Below the pieces are notes generated by a model. The model did not search any database, was not told where the DNA came from, and saw nothing but the letters and a program-made list of their open reading frames with translations. A DNA stretch of 53,614 nucleotides. Source: Pyrodictiaceae archaeon (GTDB lineage Archaea > Thermoproteota > Thermoprotei_A > Sulfolobales > WAQK01). Within the stretch, counting starts at the first letter, position 1, and every line of letters starts with the position of its first letter. Both the position numbers and the translations under genes were made by a program. Below, piece by piece: positions 28,288 to 37,385 of this stretch. The stretch is from NCBI GenBank assembly GCA_015520265.1, contig WAQK01000037.1, positions 1 through 53,614 on the forward strand, in the 5' to 3' direction.

Positions 28288-30009
28288 GTGAGTACGGGTT
28301 CTGGCGGGGGAGTGGTTGTGGGTGTGGGGAAGTGGTGGCCAGCCATAATACTGGTAATCATGGCTTTCGCGGTGGGACTCATAGTTGGTCTCGGAGGCGA
28401 AAAAGGCTTGCCCAAATATGAGGCGAAGCCCGTGCAACACGTGGATCATTCGTCCTTCTTCGCTGAGGCCAACATAACCAAGTATGAGGGCTCTAAGACC
28501 TGTATCAAGTGCCACAGAGACGAGGTTGTCGAGGTCTTCCATTCCTACCACTACCAGCTGGCATCAGTGCAGAACGACATTGCAGATCACCAAGGCATCC
28601 TCTATGGTGGTCGTTTCACCTACAACGACTTCTGTGGATGTATCTTCTGGAGAGGGGAGAAACCTGTTAACTGGATCGGATACGTGGTCCTCAAGAAGGC
28701 CCCCTCCGGCTACGAGGACCTTGTTGGGAGCTTCACGGGGCTAACCGGCTGCAGCATGTGCCACGGTGTGGGCATGGGTCTCCCGCCCAGTCCAGAGCCC
28801 AGCGAGGCCCAGCTAGGCAACATAGACTGCCTGGCATGCCACGCCGATCCCGGGGTCTATCTATCAGGGCCCTTCGGCATAGCGAAGGGTGTTAGGAACG
28901 TGACCAGGGATGAGCAAGGAGTCTGGCACTACGAGGTGAAGCTCAGCATAGACGTTATAGCCAAGAACATACTGAGGACACCCACCAAGGACAACTGCCT
29001 TGCCTGCCACGCCGTGAGCGGCGGGGGACCGCATCTCAAGCGGCCTAACCTCTCACCCGACCTTATGGGCAGCAAGGTTACAGAGGACTTCGACGTCCAC
29101 ATAGCGGCAGGGCTCCAGTGCGTGGACTGCCACAGGGTAGAGGACCATAGGTTCCCTACTAGGAGCGTCGACACCTTCTCCAGAGAGGAGGGCCAAGTAC
29201 CTTCATGTAGCGACTGCCACGGGGAAGACCCGCACTCCGGGGTCTACGGCTGGTTCCTGAACAGGTTCCACGGCCGCGTGGCGTGCCAGACATGCCACAT
29301 ACCATTGATAGCCCACGGCAAGTACCCTACCGACACCCACCGCGACTGGAGTGCATCAACCTTCCTGCCCGAAAAGAAGCGCTGGAAGTTCAGTATACCT
29401 GACCCCGAAACCGGGGCCGTCGACAGGTGGTACCTGGACTCCAACGTTGTTCCAGTATATGCATGGTACAATGGGACCAGGCAGATCTACGTCTACCCAG
29501 AACCCGTTGAGCCCCTCAAAGAGGGCCCAGAGTATGAAAAGTACCGGATGGAGCCGGTCAATGGCGAAAGCCTAGGCGTAGTGGTGTATGCCAAGCCCCT
29601 GGGAAGCCGTGGCGATCCCAACGCTAAGATATACCCCTTCAAGATACACCGTGCGGTTGTTGCCTACTCTACACTCAACAAGACAATGGTGCCCATGAAG
29701 GTAGGCGTAGCGTTTGCGACAGGCAACACGACGCTCGCATACCTTAAGGGCTCCGAGGCTACAGGTGTCAAGTGGACGCCTGGAACCTATATTACCATTG
29801 TCAGGTACATGCAGGTCAACCACGGGGTCCAGCCAGCCGAGAAGGCGCTTCATTGCCTCGACTGCCACGGCGTAACCACCAAGAGGATGGACTGGCAGGC
29901 GCTGGGCTATGGCATATACCCGAAGGTAGCCTTCGCATCGATAGTTGCCGGGCCTCCGATAATCCTGGCCCTAGCCGTGTACCTATGGTGGAGGCGTAGG
30001 AGGGCCTAG
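28288..30009 (+). CDS. Membrane-anchored multiheme (eight CxxCH) cytochrome c
   Basis: CxxCH motifs CIKCH, CSMCH, CLACH, CLACH, CVDCH, CSDCH, CQTCH, CLDCH; N-terminal TM and C-terminal TM with WWRRRRA. Confidence 0.9.
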   Translation: MSTGSGGGVVVGVGKWWPAIILVIMAFAVGLIVGLGGEKGLPKYEAKPVQHVDHSSFFAEANITKYEGSKTCIKCHRDEVVEVFHSYHYQLASVQNDIADHQGILYGGRFTYNDFCGCIFWRGEKPVNWIGYVVLKKAPSGYEDLVGSFTGLTGCSMCHGVGMGLPPSPEPSEAQLGNIDCLACHADPGVYLSGPFGIAKGVRNVTRDEQGVWHYEVKLSIDVIAKNILRTPTKDNCLACHAVSGGGPHLKRPNLSPDLMGSKVTEDFDVHIAAGLQCVDCHRVEDHRFPTRSVDTFSREEGQVPSCSDCHGEDPHSGVYGWFLNRFHGRVACQTCHIPLIAHGKYPTDTHRDWSASTFLPEKKRWKFSIPDPETGAVDRWYLDSNVVPVYAWYNGTRQIYVYPEPVEPLKEGPEYEKYRMEPVNGESLGVVVYAKPLGSRGDPNAKIYPFKIHRAVVAYSTLNKTMVPMKVGVAFATGNTTLAYLKGSEATGVKWTPGTYITIVRYMQVNHGVQPAEKALHCLDCHGVTTKRMDWQALGYGIYPKVAFASIVAGPPIILALAVYLWWRRRRA

Positions 30010-30119
30010 AAAATCAACACTTTTTTACACCCATTGACAACTATTTCTTATTTGGAACTGCAGCGCCACGTATTGTCTCCGACCCCTTAAGCTCACCGTG
30101 CCTTTGGAGGTGGGGCGAG

Positions 30120-30788
30120 TTGAAGGCTAGGGGTAAGAGGACAGATGGGCCGGTATCGAGGCTGATAAACCGGCGGGTCTCAGGGAGGATCTCGGGCTAC
30201 ATCGTGTCCCACGACATACCGCTTACACCCAACCAGGCATCCCTGATAAGCGCGGTAGTAGGCTTTCTAGCCCTACCCCTATACTTGGCCGGCCAGCCTG
30301 CCCTCGCCGGCGCTGTGGTGCAGGTATCCTCGATCCTCGACGGCGTGGACGGCGAGATAGCCAGAGCCAGGGGCCAGGCGTCTAGGCTGGGCGGGTTCCT
30401 TGACTCCATGCTGGACAGGGCCGTGGACATAGCCGTGCTCCTAGGCCTCAGCCTCTATGCTTACATTACGGGTCTTCCTCACGCACTAGTATTGGTTGCA
30501 TCCATGCTCGCCCTTGCGGGAGACCTTATGGTCAGCTACCTCCATGCGCGCGGCGAGGCGTCCCTTGGGGTGCATCCACTCTTGCTGGGAAGGGTTCCCA
30601 GCCTCGCGTCTAGGGATGTGAGGCTCTTCATCGTGTTTCTGGGAAGCCTCGCATCTCAGGCCGATCCCCGCGCCTCTCTGGCCACGTTGTTGCTGGTTGC
30701 GGTGCTTTCCCTGACATATGTTGCCCTGAAAACGGTGGATGTAGCTCTCGGCTATCGGGAGGGGATGGGTGGTGGGCGGGATAGCTGA
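30120..30788 (+). CDS. CDP-alcohol phosphatidyltransferase family; candidate di-myo-inositol-1,3'-phosphate-1'-phosphate synthase (DIPPS)
   Basis: CDP-OH-P motif DGVDGEIARARGQASRLGGFLDSMLDRAVD; overlaps a nucleotidyltransferase gene. Confidence 0.8.
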   Translation: MKARGKRTDGPVSRLINRRVSGRISGYIVSHDIPLTPNQASLISAVVGFLALPLYLAGQPALAGAVVQVSSILDGVDGEIARARGQASRLGGFLDSMLDRAVDIAVLLGLSLYAYITGLPHALVLVASMLALAGDLMVSYLHARGEASLGVHPLLLGRVPSLASRDVRLFIVFLGSLASQADPRASLATLLLVAVLSLTYVALKTVDVALGYREGMGGGRDS

Positions 30789-31524
30789 GGCAGTAGTATT
30801 AGCTGCTGGCCTGGGGAGAAGGCTGAGGGCGTACCTTGGAACGGTCAAGTATCTAGCCGAGATAGGTGGGGAGCCCCTGATCTCGTATCCTTTAAGGGCT
30901 CTGAAGGCCGTGGGGGTCAGAAGCGTTCACTTGGTGGTTAACCCGTCCCATGCCGAGGAGCTGGTCGGTGTGGCTAGAAGGATCTTCACCAGAGTTGATT
31001 ACGTTCTGAACCCTCACCCTGAAAGGGAGAACGGCTACAGTCTGCTGCTGGCCGAGGACCTTGTGGAGGACGACTACTTCTACGTCTCAATGGCCGACCA
31101 CATCTACCAGCCAGAAGTCCTGGAGGTCCTGGCCAGGGAGGCCGTCGACAGTGTAGCTGTTCTGGGCGGGGATAGGAGTCCCCGGTTCATAGACGTGGCC
31201 GAGGCAACCAAGATACTGGCCCCCGAGGGGCTGGTGATGAGGATCGGCAAAGGGCTGGAGGAGTACACCCATATCGATGTGGGGGTGCATGTTTTCTCCC
31301 GGAAGATCTACGAGGTAGCCAGGCGGGGCCACATACCTGAGAGGCTTAGTCTCTCCACCCTCGTTAACACGGCGGTGGCCCAAGGCCTAGTTGTCAAAGT
31401 AGCTGACGTCACAGGGTTCGCCTGGACGGAGATCGACACGCCCAGAGACTACGAGGAGGTGCTACACGGCTATAGGAGGACGGTCCTGGAGGCTCTGCGT
31501 CTGGGAGGGCGGGGAGCCTTATAG
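30769..31524 (+). CDS. Sugar/inositol-phosphate nucleotidyltransferase; candidate inositol-1-phosphate cytidylyltransferase (IPCT)
   Basis: AVVLAAGLGRRLR nucleotidyltransferase signature; SMADHIYQPEVLEVL; overlaps the CDP-OH-P gene. Confidence 0.8.
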   Translation: MVGGIAEAVVLAAGLGRRLRAYLGTVKYLAEIGGEPLISYPLRALKAVGVRSVHLVVNPSHAEELVGVARRIFTRVDYVLNPHPERENGYSLLLAEDLVEDDYFYVSMADHIYQPEVLEVLAREAVDSVAVLGGDRSPRFIDVAEATKILAPEGLVMRIGKGLEEYTHIDVGVHVFSRKIYEVARRGHIPERLSLSTLVNTAVAQGLVVKVADVTGFAWTEIDTPRDYEEVLHGYRRTVLEALRLGGRGAL

Positions 31525-31573
31525 AACCAAAAATGGGATAACCTGTCGAGCCGCTAAATGTTACGCGGGTGGG

Positions 31574-33139
31574 TTGTTGGGATCCCGCATACTCGTTGTA
31601 GATGTGGGTACAACTACGCTCAAGGCAGCCGTCATGGATTCTGAAAGTCTCAGGCCTCTCGGATCCTCTTCACTGCCCGTCGAGATGGAGTATCCGGCAC
31701 CGGGCTATGCCGAGTTGGACGTGGAGAGGCTCTGGGACACCGTAGCTGCCGCGGCTAGGGAGGCCATTAGTAGGGCCGGGGCCGGGAGTGTGGAGGGACT
31801 AGTGTACGTAACCCAGATGGCAGGCGTGGTCCCCGTATCCCGCGAGGGCAGGCCGTTGATGAAGCTGATGACGTGGCTTGACGAGCGAGCCGCCGGGCTG
31901 CCCCAGGAGCTTTTCTCGGGGTTCCCACGTGTAGCCGGATACAACCTGTTCAGACTGTTCAGATACCTGAAGATAACTGGCGGCGTTCCCAGCAAGACGG
32001 GGAAGGATCCCCTCTCAAAGATGGTGTGGGTAAAGCGGGAGAGGCCCGATGTCTTCAGTGAAACATGGATGTTCCTCGACGTGAAAAGCTATCTCCTCTA
32101 CCGGTCCACTGGAAACGCCGTAACTAGTCCCGACGAGGCCAACCTGACATGGCTTGCCGACACCCGGAACATAGACAGGATCAGGTGGTCCAGGCCCCTC
32201 CTGGAGGAGCACGGACTGAGCGAAGGAATGTTGCCGGAGATCAGGCCCTCCACCGGCGTGGCAGGCGAGCTTACCCGGAAGGCCGCCAGGCACCTGGGAC
32301 TAGAGGAGGGCGTACCAGTGGTGGTGGGCTCCGGGGACGTGGCTGCTGTAGCCGTTGGCTCCGGCGCCGTCAGGCCGGGCGAGCCCCACATCTACGTGGG
32401 GACGAGCAACTGGATAGCAGCCCACGTGGAGAGGAGGCTCCTTGACATCTGGCACTACATGGGGAGCCTGGCTAGCGCCATCCCTGGACGTTACTTGTTC
32501 ATAGCCGAGCAGGAGATCGCCGCCGGGGCCCTGGAGTGGCTCATAGAAATCACCGGGGACAGGGATGGCTCAGTTTACGAGAGGATAGCCGAGATGGTTT
32601 CCAGCATACCCCCGGGCTCGGAGGGGCTGATCTTCCTTCCCTGGATGTATGGGGAAAGGAGCCCGATAGATGACGAGACGGTTAGAGGGGTGTTCTTCAA
32701 CCTAACCATGACCCATGGCAAGCCCCACCTCTACAGGGCGGTCATGGAGGGCGTGGCGTACAACATAGGGTGGGCCTACGAGTACTTCGCGAAACACGTG
32801 CCTCACAGAGGGCCGCTGAGAATCGTGGGCGGGGGAGCCCTCTACGACGAGTGGTGCCAGATCATAGCAGACGTGCTCGGAGCAGAGCTGGAGAGGACCG
32901 GCGATCCCAAGGAGGCTGGCCTGAGGGGCGGCGCCATGATGGCCGGAGTAGCCCTGGGCCTCTACGGGAGCTTCGAGGATGCCGCCGGGCTGGTGCCCGT
33001 GGAGAGGAGGTTTGAGCCCAGGGCCGACGCCAGGGAGGTCTACGAGAGGAGTCTCAAGGCCTTCAAGAAGCTGTACCAGAGGCTGAGCCCCGTATTCAGG
33101 CTCCTAAACAGAGAGGGCCCCGGCACACAAACCAAATAG
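31574..33139 (+). CDS. FGGY-family kinase (xylulokinase-like)
   Basis: RILVVDVGTTTLKAAVMD; GSGDVAAVAVGSGAV; HIYVGTSNWIAAHV; GGALYDEWCQIIADVLG. Confidence 0.85.
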   Translation: MLGSRILVVDVGTTTLKAAVMDSESLRPLGSSSLPVEMEYPAPGYAELDVERLWDTVAAAAREAISRAGAGSVEGLVYVTQMAGVVPVSREGRPLMKLMTWLDERAAGLPQELFSGFPRVAGYNLFRLFRYLKITGGVPSKTGKDPLSKMVWVKRERPDVFSETWMFLDVKSYLLYRSTGNAVTSPDEANLTWLADTRNIDRIRWSRPLLEEHGLSEGMLPEIRPSTGVAGELTRKAARHLGLEEGVPVVVGSGDVAAVAVGSGAVRPGEPHIYVGTSNWIAAHVERRLLDIWHYMGSLASAIPGRYLFIAEQEIAAGALEWLIEITGDRDGSVYERIAEMVSSIPPGSEGLIFLPWMYGERSPIDDETVRGVFFNLTMTHGKPHLYRAVMEGVAYNIGWAYEYFAKHVPHRGPLRIVGGGALYDEWCQIIADVLGAELERTGDPKEAGLRGGAMMAGVALGLYGSFEDAAGLVPVERRFEPRADAREVYERSLKAFKKLYQRLSPVFRLLNREGPGTQTK

Positions 33140-33167
33140 AGCTTCCAGGCAAAACTACCATGAATGG

Positions 33168-34628
33168 GTGGGATTCTTGACCCGTCTTCTCCCTGAGAAA
33201 GGGCTCGAGGCTCGGAAGGTACTCGAAACACTGGCCAGCTACGCCTCCATAGATATGGACCCCTCCAGCGCGAGGCTGTGGGGCCACATCTACGAGCCCG
33301 GAGTGGAGGAGGTCTGGAAAGTGGCGTTGGAGGCATACGCACTGTACCAGAAGAAGAACATGCTGGACCCCACGGTTTACCCTAGCATCATACGCATCGA
33401 GAACGAGCTGGTCTCGGCCGTGGCCAGCCTCATGGGGGGCGGCGAGGGCGTGGTGGGCAACTTCACGGGCGGAGGCACGGAGAGCATAATGCTCGCAGTA
33501 AAGGCGGCCAGGGACTACTATTGGTCCCACAGGGGCCGCGGAACGGTGCCCGAAATAGTGCTCCCCATAACAGCTCATCCAGCCTTCCATAAGGCCGCCC
33601 ACTACCTTGGACTGAAAACCATCGTTACCCCAGTGGATCCCGAGACACTGCAAGCCGATGTCGACGCCATTGCTGAGAAAGTGTCGGACAGGACAGCCAT
33701 GGTAGTGGGCTCGGCGCCCAACTACCCCTACGGCGTCATTGACCCGATCAGGGAGATGGGCGAGTTGGCCGAGGACAAGGGGCTATGGTTACACGTCGAT
33801 GCCTGCATAGGCTTCATACTACCCTTCCTTCGAATGCTGGGCGAACCGATACCGGAATACGACTTCAAGGTTCCCGGTGTCTCGTCGCTCTCCACCGACC
33901 TCCACAAGTACGGCTACTCGCCCAAGGGGGCCTCAGTGATCCTTTACAGGAGCAAGGAGCTCCGGATACACCAGCTGTTCTCCTACTCGCGGTGGCCCGG
34001 CTATCCTCTGGTAAACACCGTGGTCCTCTCCTCAAGGCCTGCCGGTAACCTGGCGGCGGCCTGGGCTGTGCTGAACTACCTCGGGGTCGAGGGGTACAGG
34101 CGCCTCGCAGAGAAAGTGTTGGAGGCCAGGAGGACACTGGAGGAACAGCTGCCCCGGCTGGGTTTCCAGGTGATGGGCAAGCCCCAGGCCGGGATCCTGG
34201 CCTTCACCAGCACCGAGGTCAACGTTTTCAAGCTGGCCCAAAGGATGGCCGAGAAGGGCTGGTACATACAGGTGCAGCCCGGCTCGATACACCTAGACCT
34301 CAAGCCCAGCATACATCTAACAATAGCGCCCAGACACTGCGACGTTGTTGGCCAGATGCTGGAGGACCTGGCCAGGGCCAAGGAGGAGGTCAGAGGCCAC
34401 CCCCTGCCCCCGGAGAACGCGCTCAGGTTCCTCCAGGAGGCAGGCCTAGCCTCGCTGGATCCTGGAGAGCTTGAGAAGGCCATGCCGCGTCTGCTGGAGA
34501 GGCTCGGACTGACGGGCGAAGCCCTGCCGAAGGACATGTCCCTCATCAACGAGCTGATGTACCTGATGCCGCCCGAGATGGTGGAGCAGGTGCTGAGTCT
34601 CGTGATGAACGAGCTTTACTCCCCCTAA
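33168..34628 (+). CDS. Pyridoxal-phosphate-dependent decarboxylase (MfnA / sphingosine-1-phosphate-lyase-like)
   Basis: GNFTGGGTESIMLAVKAARDY, HPAFHKAAHYLG, LHVDACIGFILPFL and PLP-Lys motif STDLHKYGYSPKGAS. Confidence 0.88.
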   Translation: MGFLTRLLPEKGLEARKVLETLASYASIDMDPSSARLWGHIYEPGVEEVWKVALEAYALYQKKNMLDPTVYPSIIRIENELVSAVASLMGGGEGVVGNFTGGGTESIMLAVKAARDYYWSHRGRGTVPEIVLPITAHPAFHKAAHYLGLKTIVTPVDPETLQADVDAIAEKVSDRTAMVVGSAPNYPYGVIDPIREMGELAEDKGLWLHVDACIGFILPFLRMLGEPIPEYDFKVPGVSSLSTDLHKYGYSPKGASVILYRSKELRIHQLFSYSRWPGYPLVNTVVLSSRPAGNLAAAWAVLNYLGVEGYRRLAEKVLEARRTLEEQLPRLGFQVMGKPQAGILAFTSTEVNVFKLAQRMAEKGWYIQVQPGSIHLDLKPSIHLTIAPRHCDVVGQMLEDLARAKEEVRGHPLPPENALRFLQEAGLASLDPGELEKAMPRLLERLGLTGEALPKDMSLINELMYLMPPEMVEQVLSLVMNELYSP

Positions 34629-34636
34629 CTCCAGAA

Positions 34637-35923
34637 CTATGTTTTTCTAAGCCTCGCGATGAAAGCCCCAATGGTCCCGTGGAGGTGTGGGTAGAGCCTC
34701 AAGGCGCCGTGAAGCCCGATGCCGGGCCTACCCAGAAGCAAGGGGGGCTCCTCCAAAACTGCTAGCCCCTCATCCACCACGCTTCTAACCACATCCTCGT
34801 TCTCCTCCACAGTCAGCGTACACGTAGTATAGACGACCACACCTCCAGGCTTTACAGCTTCGAGGGCCCTCCGGAGCAGGCTCCTCTGGATACGGCTCAG
34901 CTTCTTCACAACTCCGGGGCCGGCACGCTCGAGCCATAGCCTTGTCTCAGGGCTATGGCCAAGCCTCCCCATGCTCGTGCAGTCGGGATCTACGAGTGCC
35001 GCGTCGAAGGCCGAGGGGTGCACAACGTCCCGTGTTGTGTCGGCGTGGAGGAGTTCTATTCTAGCCCCCTTGGACGCCGCCAGGCCCGCCTCGACCGAGA
35101 GCCTCCTGGCGGACAGGTCCGCACCGACGACGTATGCGCCCCCCAGGCTCAGCTGAATGGCCTTACCTCCGGGGGCGGAGCATGTATCTAGCACCCTCCA
35201 TCCCGGACGCGCGGCCAGGCTGGAGGCTGCCAGGACGGATGCCCTGTCCCGGATCATGTACGGCACCCCCAGCTTATTCCCGATATCCTCGAGGCTCCCT
35301 GACACTATCTCCACGACGCCCGGGACCACCGGATCCCTCCTGGCCTCTACGCCGTGGGACTCGAGAAGCCTCACAACCCTGTCGATGTCGCCGGCGAACC
35401 ACGCCCACCTGGAGTGAGGCCTGCTGAAGGCTTCCAGCAGTTTCCGCGCCTCGCCGAACCCCAGGAGCCTGGAGAAATAGGCGACTACCCAGAGCGGCTG
35501 TGAGTACCTTACGGCTAGCCTGCGCAGCCCCTTCAGCCCCGAGAGTATGTCCCTGATGCTGAGCCTGCGCAGCTCCACTAGGTCCCTCCGGTGGAGGGGC
35601 AGGTTCCGGCGGGATGCTATGTCGGCAAGCCTGTCCAGGGGGACGTTGGGCCTCAGGAGCGCCTCGTAGGCCACTATGCGGGCCAGCATGCTTCTCGGAG
35701 GCCTGCGCTTAACCCTGCGTAGAGCCTCCTCCACCAGCTTGTAGCTCCTAAGATAGCCTAGGGAGAGGGCGAGGACGAGCCGCCTAACCCTCCTATCGTC
35801 CCCAGCCACGCGTTGCACCGCTCCCCTGAGGCCCAGCTGGCCCGTGGATGCCAGCACCACCGCCTGGGCCGCCAGCTCCTCGACGCTCACAGCCACGCCG
35901 GGTGCCCGAGCTATATGGGGCAC
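34637..35923 (-). CDS. RsmB/NOP2/Sun-family RNA cytosine-C5 methyltransferase
   Basis: VLDTCSAPGGKAIQL SAM motif; catalytic-Cys region VDPDCTSMG and VVYTTCTLTVEENE. Confidence 0.88.
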   Translation of the reverse strand: MPHIARAPGVAVSVEELAAQAVVLASTGQLGLRGAVQRVAGDDRRVRRLVLALSLGYLRSYKLVEEALRRVKRRPPRSMLARIVAYEALLRPNVPLDRLADIASRRNLPLHRRDLVELRRLSIRDILSGLKGLRRLAVRYSQPLWVVAYFSRLLGFGEARKLLEAFSRPHSRWAWFAGDIDRVVRLLESHGVEARRDPVVPGVVEIVSGSLEDIGNKLGVPYMIRDRASVLAASSLAARPGWRVLDTCSAPGGKAIQLSLGGAYVVGADLSARRLSVEAGLAASKGARIELLHADTTRDVVHPSAFDAALVDPDCTSMGRLGHSPETRLWLERAGPGVVKKLSRIQRSLLRRALEAVKPGGVVVYTTCTLTVEENEDVVRSVVDEGLAVLEEPPLLLGRPGIGLHGALRLYPHLHGTIGAFIARLRKT

Positions 35924-35991
35924 GGTAAACTATATTTTTGCCAAGGTACTGGTGTGTGGAAAAGCCGCTGGCAAACCAGTGGGTGAGAGGA

Positions 35992-36798
35992 ATGGTGAGA
36001 ATACTGGTCACCAACGACGACGGGATCCACAGCCCTGGGCTGAGGCTCCTCTACGAGGCAGTCAAGGAGCTGGGCGAGGCCATAGTGGTGGCCCCCGAGA
36101 CCCCTAAGAGCAGCAGCGGGCTGGGAATAACTCTCCACAAGCCCCTCAGGATCAACAGGGTGAATCTCTGGGGCGTGGAGCTTTACTCCATCAACGGCAC
36201 GTCGAGCGACGTGATCCACGTAGCCCTCAACGAGCTGGCTAGGGACGTCGGCCTAGTGGTCTCAGGAGTCAACATCGGCGACAACACCAGCGTCCAGGTC
36301 ATACTGTCCTCGGGCACCGTCGGCGCGGCAGCCCAGGCGGCCCTCATAGGGATACCGGCCATAGCCTTCTCCGCCGCAGTCTCGGATGGCGAGGACCTCG
36401 AGGACCCCGCCTACGCTGAGGCCTTGAAGGCCCTGATAAGGTCCATGGCCAGCTTCGTGCTGGAACACGGAATGCCGAGGGACGTGGACGTGCTGAACGT
36501 CAACTTCCCCCCAGAGATCACCGGTAAGACGCGGGTCAGGGTGGTGAAACCCGCGAGAATGCGGTTCACCGAGTACATCGAGAAGCGCCTCGACCCCCGG
36601 GGCAGGCCATACTACTGGGTCTACGGCGAACCCGTAACCCCTGAGCCCGGCACCGACGTCTACACGGTGATAGTGGAGAAGGACGTCGCAATAACTCCGC
36701 TATCCTTCAATCTATCCCCAGTGATGTCGGAGGTGGACGAGAAGGTCCTGGCCATGGCCAGGGAGGCTGAGAAGATATTGGCTAGCCGGGCCCGCTAG
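35992..36798 (+). CDS. surE: 5'/3'-nucleotidase SurE
   Basis: MVRILVTNDDGIHSPGLRLLYEAV, APETPKSSSGLG, VSGVNIGDNTS, YSGTVGAAAQAA-like segment (SSGTVGAAAQAALIGIPAIAFS). Confidence 0.95.
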   Translation: MVRILVTNDDGIHSPGLRLLYEAVKELGEAIVVAPETPKSSSGLGITLHKPLRINRVNLWGVELYSINGTSSDVIHVALNELARDVGLVVSGVNIGDNTSVQVILSSGTVGAAAQAALIGIPAIAFSAAVSDGEDLEDPAYAEALKALIRSMASFVLEHGMPRDVDVLNVNFPPEITGKTRVRVVKPARMRFTEYIEKRLDPRGRPYYWVYGEPVTPEPGTDVYTVIVEKDVAITPLSFNLSPVMSEVDEKVLAMAREAEKILASRAR

Positions 36799-36850
36799 CA
36801 TGGCGCTACCAATATAACTCCCCGGCCCCTCCAAGTCTAGGGGCGCCAAC

Positions 36851-37105
36851 ATGGATGCAGTCTATAGCGTAGGCCTAGCAGGTATGACTCTGATCGTTGC
36901 TGGCTGGCTGATAAGCCTAGACACCGTCCCCAGCCCCAGGCTCAGCGGGCTCTACGGGCTGGGAAGCGCCCTCCTAGCAGCTTACGCCTACCTTCTAGGA
37001 GACCCGGTCTTCCTCACACTGAACGTACTCGCAGCCATAGTTTCACTATACAACTTCCAGAGGGCGGTGAGGAACCGCTTCCCCAGCAAACCTACTCGCA
37101 GCTGA
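36851..37105 (+). CDS. Small membrane protein, function unknown (CBU_0592-like in layout)
   Basis: 84 aa with about three hydrophobic segments ending LTLNVLAAIVSLYNFQRAVRNRF. Confidence 0.6.
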   Translation: MDAVYSVGLAGMTLIVAGWLISLDTVPSPRLSGLYGLGSALLAAYAYLLGDPVFLTLNVLAAIVSLYNFQRAVRNRFPSKPTRS

Positions 37106-37324
37106 GGCTCCAGACCTGTCCAGCCTAATGCCCGGCCCGTACGGCGGTCTGCAGATCGCTCCGAACCTCTTAACCACAACCCTCTTCCCACCGAGGTCCT
37201 CCCTACTCCACAGGCCATCTAAGACAGTTCTCCCCGTATTCTTCAACAATGCCAGGACACACGCCTTCCCTGGTAGCGTCATCGGCTATTAAACGTCCTG
37301 CCGCCCCATCATCCGGCATAGTAT

Positions 37325-37340
37325 CATGTATACATGTATA
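37325..37340. promoter_or_regulatory. Overlapping palindromes upstream of vapB-like gene
   Basis: CATGTATACATG (37325-37336) and TATACATGTATA (37329-37340), both perfect, roughly 45-60 nt before the antitoxin start. Confidence 0.5.
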
Positions 37341-37385
37341 TATGTATAGACAAAGTTATTAGCCGGCACCCCACACATCCATACC

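Noticed and set aside
34076-34549. 157-aa minus-strand ORF opposite the PLP decarboxylase
   Set aside because: Antisense, low-complexity; the plus-strand gene has clear PLP motifs.
37106-37385. Intergenic gap searched by eye for a tRNA or other stable RNA
   Set aside because: No recognisable T-loop GTTCRA or acceptor pairing found on either strand; a tRNA scan would be decisive.
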